The notes: generated by a model from the letters alone, not told the origin. DNA of 64,000 bases from Reichenbachiella sp. (GCF_033344935.1 NZ_JAWPMM010000001.1:3210001-3274000), one strand, 5' to 3'. Numbered from the stretch's first letter, positions 28,647-38,392 are shown. Numbers and translations are program-made.

Positions 28647-29516
28647 CTAAAAATCAGAATTAAAACTTTTGCTAATAAATCGCATAGGAAAAAAGACTCC
28701 CACATTCATCGTAATGTTATCAATGGTAAGATCATCCATGGCGTCTCCCGATGCTGCCAAGCGATTCTCAGAATACCTATTGGATGCGCTAGCAATATTA
28801 TTTAACCCATATCGGTAGTTGATATCTAAGGAAAGTCTAATGTTTCCTGGGTCGTAATGCACACCTACACCCGCCATGATCCCCAAAGAAGAACCAATGA
28901 ATACATCCTTCGCTCCCACAATGATCGCTGGTGGCTGATAAGGCTGAACCGCACCAGCTGCCACATCATTATTTTCAATAGTCACCTCCTTATTGGCATT
29001 GAGTAACCGACTATAATAAGCTCCAATCTGGACAAAAGGCCTTACTTTTTCTTGAAGAATATCATATTTAAACATCAAGGGCAAATCGATATACTCCAAA
29101 TGATTTTTCTGATCATAATTCAGAATTACCATGTCATCCGGATTACTCGCAGACTCATAAGTATATGAATTATGATAGGTAAAATTGAACCTCGCATAAT
29201 TGGGAAAGAAGGCTAAAGAGAAACCACGGTGATAAAACACGAACTCCAAGCCTACCTGAGAGCCCAAGGCCTTAAAATTATCGTAGTCTTTATCTAATTC
29301 AGCATCTAGAAAGTCGACGCCTTCAAATGTAGAATAAAGCTGTGACGGATTGGCTTTGGTTAAATTAGGGCCTCCCTTTAAACCAATCCAAAACTGAGTT
29401 TGCAAAAACTGCTTGAGTGGGTTTGGTGGTTTTTTAGGTTGACCCTTTCGTTGTGCCATACCATCAAAGGTAATGAGCAAACAAAAAAGTAATAGCAATC
29501 GAAATGAGCGATTCAT
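28647..29516 (-). CDS. PorT-like outer-membrane beta-barrel protein
   Basis: A protein of 289 residues with a signal peptide (RLLLLFCLLITFDGMAQ) and then the PorT/outer-membrane-beta-barrel pattern: FWIGLKGGPNLTKA, QVGLEFVFYHRGFSLAFFPNYARFNFTY, LEYIDLPLMFKYDILQEKVRPFVQIGAYYSRLL, LGIMAGVGVHYDPGNIRLSLDINYRYGLNNI, and a terminal strand. The ATG at 29516 leaves four bases after the DUF1501 stop; an upstream start would overlap that gene. It may anchor or assist the surface delivery of the DUF1501 protein, which is inference. Confidence 0.83.
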   Translation of the reverse strand: MNRSFRLLLLFCLLITFDGMAQRKGQPKKPPNPLKQFLQTQFWIGLKGGPNLTKANPSQLYSTFEGVDFLDAELDKDYDNFKALGSQVGLEFVFYHRGFSLAFFPNYARFNFTYHNSYTYESASNPDDMVILNYDQKNHLEYIDLPLMFKYDILQEKVRPFVQIGAYYSRLLNANKEVTIENNDVAAGAVQPYQPPAIIVGAKDVFIGSSLGIMAGVGVHYDPGNIRLSLDINYRYGLNNIASASNRYSENRLAASGDAMDDLTIDNITMNVGVFFPMRFISKSFNSDF

Positions 29517-29520
29517 AAGT

Positions 29521-31242
29521 TTAGTTCTTAACAATGAGTTTTTTTGAGTCTTTTAGTAATCCAGCATCTATTCGATAGATATAGGTTCCCGGCTTGAGCT
29601 GGGATACATCCAGCGTCACTTCATGTTCTCCAATAGTTTTTTGCTCTTGCATAATTTGCTTAACGAGTTTTCCCTTTTGATCATAGAGTCGAAGGCTGAC
29701 TTGTGCAGGAGAATTGAGATAGAATCCGATTTTCGTTTCGCCCTGAGCAGGGTTTGGATAACACTCTTTTAAGTGGAAACGGTGAGTAATAAAATCCTCC
29801 ACACCGTCAATTACCGATTTGGATACCTCAACTTTCTCCACAGCCTGACCATCATCATTGGTCCCATCTATATAGTTATTGAAGAAGATATCGTTTGTAA
29901 TCACACTTTTATCTACTTGCATCCAATCTTCTAATATGCTCGCATAGATCTGGCGATAATCGTATTGCATACCCACATTATTCTCTGTCATGTCAGGGTT
30001 CGTCCCGTAAACACCTGCATTAGCCCCCTTGCCAAAAATAAACATTGGTCCGCCGGTGCCATGGTCGGTTCCATAACTACCATTTGACCCAATTCTTCTT
30101 CCAAACTCAGACATGGTCACCGTCAACACACGATCTTCAATACCTCTGGCTCGTAAATCATCTTGAAAGGCCTTCATGGCGGATGAAATATGATAAAGTA
30201 ACGATGCATGGTTTCCCATTGTAGGATCATATGATTCTACTTGATCCGCATGTGTATCAAAGCCACCAACCTTTACAAGAAATACTTTCGTTTTGGCCCC
30301 GAGGCCTGGCCCTCCGCCATCTAACAGCCTCGCCACCAACTGCAACTGTGGTGTTAATCTATTGGTTTTGGCGCCATCAGGCGCATTATATGGATATACT
30401 TCTGGGTATGTCACCGAAGTAGCCGAAGCATTGTTGTAGATTTCCAACAGTCGCGCTGCATAATCCTCCGACTTATCTTCCAGCCCCAAAATCCAATTCA
30501 TTTCCTTCCAATAGGGAGAGTTCAATAGGTACTCTGGAGGACGGCCCCTAGGGTCAGTTCCCTGGTCTACAAACCCATCCAAATTCTCAATCAAATCAGC
30601 AAACCCTTGCGGATTCCCTCCTAAAGAAATCGAAGATGGTATATTCCCTTGTTGGTGAAAAACCAACGAGACATCACTACCCAATTCTATCGCCAAAGGG
30701 TCTGGCATATTTTCATTAGGAAAATCATCCGGGTAAACCTGTGGAGCATATTGACTTTGCAGGTAACGCCCAACCCAACCAGAAGAATAAAAATCATCTA
30801 CTCCTCCACCCATATTCCAAATGTCTCTACCACGGAAGTGAGATCCATTGTTATTCTTATAGGACACGCCTTGGACGATAGCCATTCGCCCTCGGTCATA
30901 GAGATCTTTCACTCCTTGCATATCAGGATGTAGACCAATTTGATCTTCTAGTGCTAGCGTACTATCTAATGGGATGTATCTTCTCGCTCCACTTTTTGCT
31001 GGAATGGCAATATTTGCTCTTCGGTTATAGTATTGATCATATTGATCTACCGGTATAACTGTATTCACCCCATCATTGCCTCCTGAAAGTTGGAGGATGA
31101 CAATCACCCGATCATTAGTACTGCTGGCAGCCATCTGCTGATAATAGCTATTTTTTGCTATGAGATTGATTGGCACACCACTGATGGCAAAAGGTAGACC
31201 AGCGGCCAAAGGTATTTTCTTTAGAAATTTTCTTCTTTTCAT
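29521..31242 (-). CDS. DUF1501 protein with twin-arginine signal and T9SS type A sorting domain
   Basis: A protein of 573 residues. The N-terminus MKRRKFLKKIPLAAGLPFA carries an RR-x-FLK twin-arginine motif and a hydrophobic stretch. The core is DUF1501, a sulfatase/alkaline-phosphatase-like fold: VIVILQLSGGNDGVNTVIP, LHPDMQGVKDLYDRGRMAIVQGVSY, TKVFLVKVGGFDTHADQ, MSEFGRRIGSNGSYGTDHGTGGPMFIFG. The last 85 residues are a type IX secretion C-terminal domain (CYPNPAQGETKIGFYL ... LKPGTYIYRIDAG ... KKLIVKN). The start at 31242 was chosen to fit the signal; it lies ten bases after the DUF1800 stop. The reaction is unknown. Confidence 0.87.
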   Translation of the reverse strand: MKRRKFLKKIPLAAGLPFAISGVPINLIAKNSYYQQMAASSTNDRVIVILQLSGGNDGVNTVIPVDQYDQYYNRRANIAIPAKSGARRYIPLDSTLALEDQIGLHPDMQGVKDLYDRGRMAIVQGVSYKNNNGSHFRGRDIWNMGGGVDDFYSSGWVGRYLQSQYAPQVYPDDFPNENMPDPLAIELGSDVSLVFHQQGNIPSSISLGGNPQGFADLIENLDGFVDQGTDPRGRPPEYLLNSPYWKEMNWILGLEDKSEDYAARLLEIYNNASATSVTYPEVYPYNAPDGAKTNRLTPQLQLVARLLDGGGPGLGAKTKVFLVKVGGFDTHADQVESYDPTMGNHASLLYHISSAMKAFQDDLRARGIEDRVLTVTMSEFGRRIGSNGSYGTDHGTGGPMFIFGKGANAGVYGTNPDMTENNVGMQYDYRQIYASILEDWMQVDKSVITNDIFFNNYIDGTNDDGQAVEKVEVSKSVIDGVEDFITHRFHLKECYPNPAQGETKIGFYLNSPAQVSLRLYDQKGKLVKQIMQEQKTIGEHEVTLDVSQLKPGTYIYRIDAGLLKDSKKLIVKN

Positions 31243-31252
31243 TACGCTGGGG

Positions 31253-33010
31253 TTAAGAGAGTTGGTATTCAGGCGACTGCAAGATGGCATTGAAAAGATT
31301 CTTCAGCTGTGTTTCTACCACCTCTCCATCTTCTAAATTGGTCCATCTAAAATTCCACGATCCTTCAGGGTCAGCATCTATCTGTGGAGAATATAAAAAT
31401 GCCATTAGGAAATAGTTCAAGCGCTCTGCGGTGATTTCAGATGAATCATCTCCCGCTGCATCAAAGGTTAGATTATCATTCATTGGAAGGAAGTATCTAC
31501 ACAGCTCAATAATCAAGTCATTGGCATCAGCCGCCACGGCCGAAAAATTATCTTTTACAAATTGAACCACATCTACTCCAACACCTCCCGGTTCGTCAGC
31601 ATCCATATTGTTCACCAATTGCTGAGCGAATTGGTAACGTTCTGCCAGATAATTTGTAGAAATCCAACTTCTATTGAAGATTGGAAACTGATGGTAAGCA
31701 GGATAACCAGCGACCTCCGGTGGTTCATAATACACCATTCCCTGGCTATTCATGGCCTGCTGGATACTTCCCATAAAGGTGTAGTAGTTCTCCAGATCAG
31801 TCGTGTAATCAGGAATAGTTACTTCCAACATTTTCAATGTACCCAAAGTGAGGTCCAATGGCGATTTAATGATAGACCCGAAGTGATCATTAGCAGTACC
31901 TGCACCATCTTCGTAGAAATGCTCGCTTTGAAACAAGTCCATCAGCACAGGCTGCAACTTATAACCGCCATTGATAAAAGTCTGCGTTAGGTTGTCGATG
32001 ATGTCATCATCCAGGGTTTGATCTATGTCGTAGTAAACATAAAACCGATAAATCTTTCGGCAAATGTTTCGTGCAGCCTCATCAGATACGCCATAAATCA
32101 TCTCCACCAGTTGATCAATTTCATCCAAGGCACTTTCCTCAGTTGGAGAGCCACCTTGCAACAAATCAGGGTTGGGAGTTATAGTAGCATCATTGAATCG
32201 ATAACTGAACTGCTTAATACTATTGTCGTGAGATGAAGCAATAGTCCCTCCACGAACAATACCTCGAGGCAACTCTGTGTCTTCATCTATATTGCTATAG
32301 GTATCATCAATATTGAACCCGGAAAATACCAAGGCGGCAGCTTGCACATCTTGCTCTGTATAATTGAAATAATCTCCAGGTGCAGGAAGTGGAGACAAAG
32401 TACCTTCTAGTCCTCTACCGATAGAAAACAATTCCAGAAACTCTCGTCCGAAGTTTTCATTTGGACTACCTAATACATTTGTATCACCATCCAGGAATCG
32501 CAGCATAGCATTCTCGACGCATACCTTTTTGGAAAGCGTCTTAAAGTTGAAATCTGGGTCACCATTGTCATCAAAACTAAACTTTCTAAAAAGGGCATTC
32601 TGGTAGTAGATTGATGTGCTGTTCGCTACTTTGGATTCTAAAGTCGTAAATATTGTATGCAGCAAAAAAGTTACTTTCTCTCTTGTAGCATAGGACAGCG
32701 CCTGATTATCAGCCACGCCTATGGCAAGTAAGTGTCCAAAGTGCCAGGACTTTAAATAGGCATTCAACCCTCTGTCAGTAGAATTTGCCTCTGTTCTTGG
32801 TGTTGTAATCCACTCCTCACCTGTTGCTGGGTCGATCGGGAGTTCAGGGTCTGGTAGACCATCTGTAATGAACAGCAAGTCCATCGCTTCACTGGCGGTC
32901 AAAGCCGCCACTTGGTCAATTTGTGCTTTAGTCGCTCCGAAAGTAGCTCTTCTGAGCAAATGTGCGGCTCGCTTTCTTCCTAGCGTTCCAGCCAAAGCGG
33001 TTAGTGGCAT
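31253..33010 (-). CDS. DUF1800 domain protein
   Basis: A protein of 585 residues matching DUF1800: RKRAAHLLRRATFGATKAQIDQVAALTASEAMDLLF at the start, then NFGREFLELFSIGRG, DVQAAALVFSGF, ICRKIYRFYVY and a C-terminal helical region ending in LFNAILQSPEYQLS. DUF1800 and DUF1501 genes are very often paired across bacteria, including planctomycetes, but their joint function is not established. No clear signal peptide is seen at this start, while its partner has one, so location is uncertain. It is the first gene of the leftward operon; 134 bases separate it from the next gene upstream. Confidence 0.85.
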   Translation of the reverse strand: MPLTALAGTLGRKRAAHLLRRATFGATKAQIDQVAALTASEAMDLLFITDGLPDPELPIDPATGEEWITTPRTEANSTDRGLNAYLKSWHFGHLLAIGVADNQALSYATREKVTFLLHTIFTTLESKVANSTSIYYQNALFRKFSFDDNGDPDFNFKTLSKKVCVENAMLRFLDGDTNVLGSPNENFGREFLELFSIGRGLEGTLSPLPAPGDYFNYTEQDVQAAALVFSGFNIDDTYSNIDEDTELPRGIVRGGTIASSHDNSIKQFSYRFNDATITPNPDLLQGGSPTEESALDEIDQLVEMIYGVSDEAARNICRKIYRFYVYYDIDQTLDDDIIDNLTQTFINGGYKLQPVLMDLFQSEHFYEDGAGTANDHFGSIIKSPLDLTLGTLKMLEVTIPDYTTDLENYYTFMGSIQQAMNSQGMVYYEPPEVAGYPAYHQFPIFNRSWISTNYLAERYQFAQQLVNNMDADEPGGVGVDVVQFVKDNFSAVAADANDLIIELCRYFLPMNDNLTFDAAGDDSSEITAERLNYFLMAFLYSPQIDADPEGSWNFRWTNLEDGEVVETQLKNLFNAILQSPEYQLS

Positions 33011-33144
33011 AGCAGGTGATTTATAGTTTCCAATATCGGCAGAATGCCTAATACAATATTATCTTAAATATGATTCAAAACGAACTATACTAAGAAATAA
33101 TATAACTATTTGTAGATATTTTATTTAAATCTTAAAAAGGTCAA

Positions 33145-34701
33145 TCAGATCGTAACACTAGTCTTATTTGCAATGAATTGATTCCAGCTTTTCTGTCGCT
33201 CTTCATTCAATACTCTAGGGAATTTATGCTGCCCTCCTGCCTTGCCTTGGCTCCGCATCCAGGAATAAAATATCGAAGAAGGGAGGAAATCAACAAACAA
33301 CTCTTTAAGTGCAGCAGATCTTTCCACTCGATAATCGTCATTAAGCTGCTTCAAATTCTCATCCAGCAGTTTCCTGAATCTGCCTTTGTTCACCGGATCA
33401 TCCGTTCCAATATACCAGCGATGAGCAAAGAGCGAACCCAACGGCTCCCCACAAACAGTAAATTCCTTGACCGTCATATCTAGCTGACTAGCTGTCAACT
33501 CCAGTGCTTCATTCATATTGTCAAGCGACAAGTGCTCTCCACACAAACTCAAGAAATGTTTCGTCCTACCCTTAATAATGATCTCTGATTCTTTCTTATT
33601 GGTAAACTCAATTACATCACCAATTAAGTATCGCCATGCTCCTGCGTTGGTGCTGAGTAACAAAGCATACTCCTGGCCTTCTTTCACATCTTCAATATGG
33701 AAAACCTCAGGATCAGCTACTAACTGTCCATTTCTATCAAAGTTTTGATTAGTAAATGGGATGAACTCATAAAATATGCCATTATTCAATACCAATTTCA
33801 TCGAAGGGTGATTGGGTTTATCCTGAAAAGCAATGAATCCCTCTGAAGCCAAATAAGTTTCCATGTAATGAATAGGCTCGCCTAGGAGCCTCTCAAAACC
33901 TCTTTTATATGGCTTGAATGAAACACCACCATGAACGAATATTTTCAAATTTGGCCATATATCATGAATAGTCTTTACATGATAATGTTCAATTATCCTC
34001 TCCATCAACAATTGAATCCACGCCGGCACGCCTACTATCACACCCACGTTCCAGTCATTGGCTCGCTGAACTATTTCTTCCAACTTTGCTTCCCAGCTGG
34101 CCGCCTTAGCAATTTTTTTTCCTGGCTTGGCAAACCCCTGAAGCCATATCGGAATTTGTCCGGTAGTGATACCGCTAAGATCACCCTCAAAATAGGTCCC
34201 ATTGAATTTGAGATCCGTACTGCCCCCTACCATCAAAATATCTGTTTCATAGTATTTTGAATCAATCTCAAGCTTTGATAAGGCCAGCAACTGACGGACA
34301 CCCGTCCTCTGCATCGACTTTAACGCCTCCTTTGTAACTGGAATGTATTTGGATGGAGCTCCTGAGGTACCCGAGCTTAGTGCATAATATTTGACTTTAC
34401 CCGGCCAGCTCACTCCTTTGATCCCTTCTCTTGATTTGGACCACCATTCGTCATTGATGGAATTGTAATCATGAATGGGTACGTTGCTCTTATAATAATT
34501 ATAGAATAGGTTCTGATCTTGATCTTTAAAACCGTTGAGGATGGTTTTAAAATAATAGTATCTACCAAAATAGGTATCCTTTGCAGCAATCAGCAGTTTT
34601 CGTAATTCTGCCTTCTGCAGGTCAAAAGGAGCAGTGTAATCTTGTTCCAAGCTTTCTCTTAACCGAATACCACGTTTGAGCAATGTCCCTAAAATAGCCA
34701 T
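33145..34701 (-). CDS. GH3 auxin-responsive promoter family protein
   Basis: A protein of 518 residues of the GH3 branch of the adenylating-enzyme superfamily. Recognisable parts are YYALSSGTSGAPSKYIPVT (ATP/AMP loop), the region MVGGSTDLKF, FVHGGVSFKPYKRGFERLL, MLEL-like YMETYLASEGFIAFQD, and YLIGDVIEFTNKKESEIIIKGRTKHFLSLCGEHLS. Plant GH3 enzymes join acyl acids to amino acids; Bacteroidota members occur widely but have no settled substrate. The gene stands alone and is divergent from yggS. The full adenylation core is intact. Confidence 0.85.
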   Translation of the reverse strand: MAILGTLLKRGIRLRESLEQDYTAPFDLQKAELRKLLIAAKDTYFGRYYYFKTILNGFKDQDQNLFYNYYKSNVPIHDYNSINDEWWSKSREGIKGVSWPGKVKYYALSSGTSGAPSKYIPVTKEALKSMQRTGVRQLLALSKLEIDSKYYETDILMVGGSTDLKFNGTYFEGDLSGITTGQIPIWLQGFAKPGKKIAKAASWEAKLEEIVQRANDWNVGVIVGVPAWIQLLMERIIEHYHVKTIHDIWPNLKIFVHGGVSFKPYKRGFERLLGEPIHYMETYLASEGFIAFQDKPNHPSMKLVLNNGIFYEFIPFTNQNFDRNGQLVADPEVFHIEDVKEGQEYALLLSTNAGAWRYLIGDVIEFTNKKESEIIIKGRTKHFLSLCGEHLSLDNMNEALELTASQLDMTVKEFTVCGEPLGSLFAHRWYIGTDDPVNKGRFRKLLDENLKQLNDDYRVERSAALKELFVDFLPSSIFYSWMRSQGKAGGQHKFPRVLNEERQKSWNQFIANKTSVTI

Positions 34702-34819
34702 GTGAATTGAACAACTGATTGAAAAAATTGATTCATCAAATTAGCAGAAATAATACACTGAACTATTCTAAGTTAATTGTTATTTTGTTAATTCACGATT
34801 AAGAAATCAAGTAATACAT

Positions 34820-35497
34820 ATGGCTGTTGCAGATCAAATCAAATCCATCAATAAAGAACTAGAAGGCTCGCCAGCCAAACTCATTGCGGTAAGCAAAACC
34901 AAACCCAACGAGCTGATCGTAGAGGCCTATGAAAACGGACATAGAGCTTTTGGAGAAAATAAGGTACAAGAGCTGGTAGACAAATCAGAAACTCTCCCCA
35001 AAGACATTGAATGGCATATGATTGGTCACCTTCAGCGAAACAAGGTAAAATATATCGCTCCATTTGTGCACTTGATTCATGGGGTAGATACCATCAAATT
35101 ATTAAAAGAAATCAATAAGGAGGGTGGCAAAAACGATCGGGTAATTTCTTGCCTTTTACAAGTACACATTGCTGAGGAAAGCACCAAGTTCGGGTTCAGT
35201 GAAAACGAAATCGAAGAGTTTCTAGGCTCTAATCAATTGGATGAATTTGAGCACGTAAATATCATAGGGTTGATGGGCATGGCTACTAATACTTCAGATC
35301 AAACTCAAGTGAGGAGAGAGTTTGCTGGCTTGAAATCCTTTTTCGAAACTCTAAAATCTAAATACACTCATGCTCATTTAAACCTCAGCGAGATTTCTAT
35401 GGGTATGAGTGGTGATTATCAAATAGCCGTTGAGGAAGGCAGTACTATGGTCAGAATTGGGAGCACCATTTTCGGAGCTAGAAACTATCCTAATTGA
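34820..35497 (+). CDS. YggS/PLPBP family pyridoxal phosphate homeostasis protein
   Basis: A protein of 225 residues, a TIM barrel that binds PLP on the lysine in LIAVSKTKP. Other conserved parts are HRAFGENKVQELVDKSETLP, WHMIGHLQRNKVKYI, HGVDTIKLLKEIN, LQVHIAEESTKFGF, IIGLMGMAT, LSEISMGMSGDYQIAVEEGSTMVRIGSTIFG. It buffers free PLP and affects amino and keto acid balance. It is monocistronic; the convergent outer-membrane gene ends 11 bases further on. Confidence 0.93.
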   Translation: MAVADQIKSINKELEGSPAKLIAVSKTKPNELIVEAYENGHRAFGENKVQELVDKSETLPKDIEWHMIGHLQRNKVKYIAPFVHLIHGVDTIKLLKEINKEGGKNDRVISCLLQVHIAEESTKFGFSENEIEEFLGSNQLDEFEHVNIIGLMGMATNTSDQTQVRREFAGLKSFFETLKSKYTHAHLNLSEISMGMSGDYQIAVEEGSTMVRIGSTIFGARNYPN

Positions 35498-35508
35498 GAT
35501 TAGTACTA

Positions 35509-36735
35509 TTAAAGTTGAAGCTTCGACCCAAATCCTCGAACATAGGATAAGGCAGCAATTACGTTTCCATTTTTGGTAATCGTCCCGTCAAAGTCCCGAC
35601 CGAAAATGAAGGTTAGTTTCTGATTCTTACTCACATCATAAGACGTATTCAGCGTAAACCTCCAAGAGCTTTCAATTTCTGACACAGATGCACTTCTATA
35701 AATAGCTTCTAAACTGCCCGAGAGTTTATTCTTATTACCTAAGATAAATCTACCTCCCAAATCCAAAGTCGAAACATTACTTTCTAGAACATTGGTGTTA
35801 TTCTCATCAGCATAGATTTTATCCGGGTTATACATATAACGTATCAATCCCAAGAATGACATTCCGGATTTTTGTCCTTCATGACCAAACACCGTCCATA
35901 TTCCGGCTTTGGTCAAATTTCCATCATCGAAACTGCTGTTCGGAAAATCTAATACTAAACCAGCAGCCACATCCCATTTAAAACCGAATCGGTCATAAGA
36001 TAATTTTTCTGTTAGGGTTTTAATCTCATCAAATTGCTTTTCAAACATTTTATCTACAACCAAAGTCTCAGTACTATCTATTTTTGAACGCTGCATATTC
36101 CATTCTTGTACTTTGCTCATATCCCGTTGAGGAGGTGACTTTTTCATTTCAGCATCGATCAATAACTTCAAAGAGTCATTTTTCATTCTTATTCTTTCCT
36201 CTTTCAGGCGTACCATTTCGGGCAGCACTCGCCGTTTGATGGACTGCATTTTCATGATCTTTTCTTGAAAACTTTTATCAAGAGTACCACGTGCCAAAGA
36301 GAACTTTATACCAATCCCAAACTGTTGAGACGAAACTAGAACTTCATCTTTGGCTGAGTCTAAACTTTGAGTGGCCACAGAAAGCACGAAACTTTGTCGG
36401 AGATTTGATTTCAAATTAACCTTGCTATTACCTTGTTTCTTCTCTGGGTCGTAATTCATAAAATCATACAAACCCTTTTTGAAAGGTGAATAATCGAATG
36501 CAAAACTGGTTGGCAATGAAGAGAAATTATCAGACGATTGTCTTATTAAACCAACTAATTCATTTCTATCTGAGGGTTTTTGAATATCCGAATCAGATAT
36601 CCCAAGTAAATTGGCTGCTGGAGAAGAAGGCGCTTGAAGCATTTCTAAATCCAACTCTTCTTTTTCTTCACTATTGTCCTGTGACATTGCGCAGTGAAAA
36701 GAAAGCAAAATCATAAGACTGAATAAATATTTCAT
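35509..36735 (-). CDS. Putative outer-membrane beta-barrel protein of unknown function
   Basis: A protein of 408 residues with a signal peptide (YLFSLMILLSFHCAMSQ). Residues about 75-155 and 250-408 contain alternating amphipathic strands (RQSFVLSVATQSLD, FGIGIKFSLARG, FKWDVAAGLVLDFPNSS, LGGRFILGNKNKLSGSLEAIYRSA, WRFTLNTSYDVSKNQKLTFIFGRDFDGTI, NVIAALSYVRGFG) typical of an outer-membrane barrel. A charged coiled-coil insert (about 155-245, IKRRVLPEMVRLKEERIRMKND...) interrupts the barrel and could reach into the periplasm. It is the last gene of a four-gene leftward unit. Confidence 0.65.
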   Translation of the reverse strand: MKYLFSLMILLSFHCAMSQDNSEEKEELDLEMLQAPSSPAANLLGISDSDIQKPSDRNELVGLIRQSSDNFSSLPTSFAFDYSPFKKGLYDFMNYDPEKKQGNSKVNLKSNLRQSFVLSVATQSLDSAKDEVLVSSQQFGIGIKFSLARGTLDKSFQEKIMKMQSIKRRVLPEMVRLKEERIRMKNDSLKLLIDAEMKKSPPQRDMSKVQEWNMQRSKIDSTETLVVDKMFEKQFDEIKTLTEKLSYDRFGFKWDVAAGLVLDFPNSSFDDGNLTKAGIWTVFGHEGQKSGMSFLGLIRYMYNPDKIYADENNTNVLESNVSTLDLGGRFILGNKNKLSGSLEAIYRSASVSEIESSWRFTLNTSYDVSKNQKLTFIFGRDFDGTITKNGNVIAALSYVRGFGSKLQL

Positions 36736-36745
36736 AACTCTTAGT

Positions 36746-37093
36746 TTAGTCGTAAAATCCTATTACTGTTGTGAAAGTATAAGATTGCCCATCTTCTGAA
36801 TCCTGTTCCAATGCCCAGGATTTTTTCTCCTCTCCTCCCTTGAGGATTACTTGCTGACTCACCATATCAAAGTCGGTTTGTATATCGGTTAAAGAAGAAG
36901 TAATTCGCAGTTCTTTACCAATCAATTCCTGATTTGTACCTAGGTTCAACTGAAAAGATTCGTCCAAAATATGCTCCTCGTTGTCAATTTTCACATGAGA
37001 AGTACATTGTTGATTCTGTCCTATGAAAACCGTTAGTTTTACTTGATCATCATTTTTATCAAGTAAGTAAACATCGTATACTGATTTCGCCAT
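36746..37093 (-). CDS. Small beta-rich protein of unknown function
   Basis: A protein of 115 residues without signal peptide or membrane helix. It is predicted mostly strand (VYDVYLLDKNDDQVKLTVFIGQNQQCTSHVKI, ELIGKELRITSSLTDIQ, DMVSQQVILKGGEEKKSWALEQDSE, SYTFTTVIGFYD), similar in outline to a beta-sandwich or immunity-like domain. I recognise no family. It lies 10 bases before the barrel gene and 20 bases after the membrane-protein gene, so it belongs to the unit with the hydrolase-like gene. Confidence 0.65.
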   Translation of the reverse strand: MAKSVYDVYLLDKNDDQVKLTVFIGQNQQCTSHVKIDNEEHILDESFQLNLGTNQELIGKELRITSSLTDIQTDFDMVSQQVILKGGEEKKSWALEQDSEDGQSYTFTTVIGFYD

Positions 37094-37113
37094 TTGAATT
37101 TAGTTTATAAGTT

Positions 37114-38367
37114 TTATTTAGAAGGAGAGTCGGTTGAACCCTTTCTTAAATTCATGAGCCTGTGTAGCAAATTGAACCAAAAAGGAGCTCCCAGCGATAA
37201 GGCCAAAGCGGTGACCACAAAGCCAAAAAAGCGAGGCCAATTAAGCAGCAACCCAATGATATACTTCCATTCAGTGATCGTGTCTATCTGTAAATATTTT
37301 TGTCCAGTACAATAACTTCCAATTGCCCAGTCAGCTGCGTCAGCGACCACATGAGCGGGGTAATGGGCGCGACCCAGGGTATCGATAGGCAATGAATCGG
37401 GAAGAAAAACGCCCATTCCCAAGATGGAATTAGCCGCTTCCATGTCGTCCATTAATTCGCTCTTCAGAATCATCACCGAATCCAGACGTGCATTGTACCT
37501 TGCTACTAACACAGAATCGTTTTCATTGAGTTTGAGTGCAGTGGAGTCTTTGTTGACCTGTGCCGTATCGGGCAACAGGATAGCATATTTATCATAGCTG
37601 TTGTTTTCCAGATAGGCGCTGGCCAGACCGACCATTTCGGACCTGGCAGTTGTATCTACAGAAAGTTTTTTCACAATAGAAAATGTATTCACATTAAAAC
37701 CCCAGGCAATAAAAAATCCAATTACAAATAGAATCTTCTGCATGCGCTGTCGATACCACTCTGTAGTTTGCTCCATAGTGCGATCAAACCAGTTTTCGAG
37801 CGCAGTTTTAAATGCAAGTAGCTGTTCTGTCATCTTATCAGTGGTGACCTCACAGTCCTCCAGCACACTCAATATATATGCGGCTGTGGACTCACCCAAG
37901 ATCCGATCCGTGTCTGGTACATGATTTGGATCCGTCTTTTTTAAGGCCCGGCGCTGTAATCCCGACTTTATTTTATCTACTTCTGAAACTCCAGCACCCG
38001 AAACTGAGGCCTGGGCTTTCACATTATCCATAATTACCTTGGCAAAGTTGGCCGCCTGAATGGCCGATGGGCCTAGATTACCTTTTCTACCCAAATATTT
38101 AATTTCCTGATGGTTATAAAATCGCTCGATCAGGCTTCCCTTAAAATCTTTCGGGAAGAAATTAATCAGTTCCATTAGACGAGGAAATTTGGACAACTCA
38201 CCCGAAGATTCATCATTGATCATTCGGTTGACAGCTTCTTTCAGGTTTCTGGCTCGTAGCGTAATGGCAGTGGCAAAAATTTCAGCTACCAGCGATGCCA
38301 ATAAGCTATACAATAAGTAGATGAACACCAATCCAATGGCTACATCCAAAGCAACACTTCCAGTCAT
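37114..38367 (-). CDS. Membrane protein with three helices and large periplasmic loop, unknown function
   Basis: A protein of 417 residues. An N-terminal helix (VALDVAIGLVFIYLLYSLLASLVAEIFATAI) leads into a cytoplasmic helical domain with RARNLKEAVNRMI; a second helix (ILFVIGFFIAWGFNV, about 225-240) follows WFDRTMEQTTEWYRQRMQ; a loop of about 120 residues then returns to a third helix (FFGFVVTALALSLGAPFWFNLLHRLMNLRKG). Proteins with the closing motif LGAPFWFxLLxxLxNLR occur in varied bacteria with no assigned role. Its place next to a cell-wall hydrolase-like gene suggests an envelope function. Confidence 0.7.
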   Translation of the reverse strand: MTGSVALDVAIGLVFIYLLYSLLASLVAEIFATAITLRARNLKEAVNRMINDESSGELSKFPRLMELINFFPKDFKGSLIERFYNHQEIKYLGRKGNLGPSAIQAANFAKVIMDNVKAQASVSGAGVSEVDKIKSGLQRRALKKTDPNHVPDTDRILGESTAAYILSVLEDCEVTTDKMTEQLLAFKTALENWFDRTMEQTTEWYRQRMQKILFVIGFFIAWGFNVNTFSIVKKLSVDTTARSEMVGLASAYLENNSYDKYAILLPDTAQVNKDSTALKLNENDSVLVARYNARLDSVMILKSELMDDMEAANSILGMGVFLPDSLPIDTLGRAHYPAHVVADAADWAIGSYCTGQKYLQIDTITEWKYIIGLLLNWPRFFGFVVTALALSLGAPFWFNLLHRLMNLRKGSTDSPSK

Positions 38368-38392
38368 AATAGTTTAGGTTTAGGTGAAAAAA

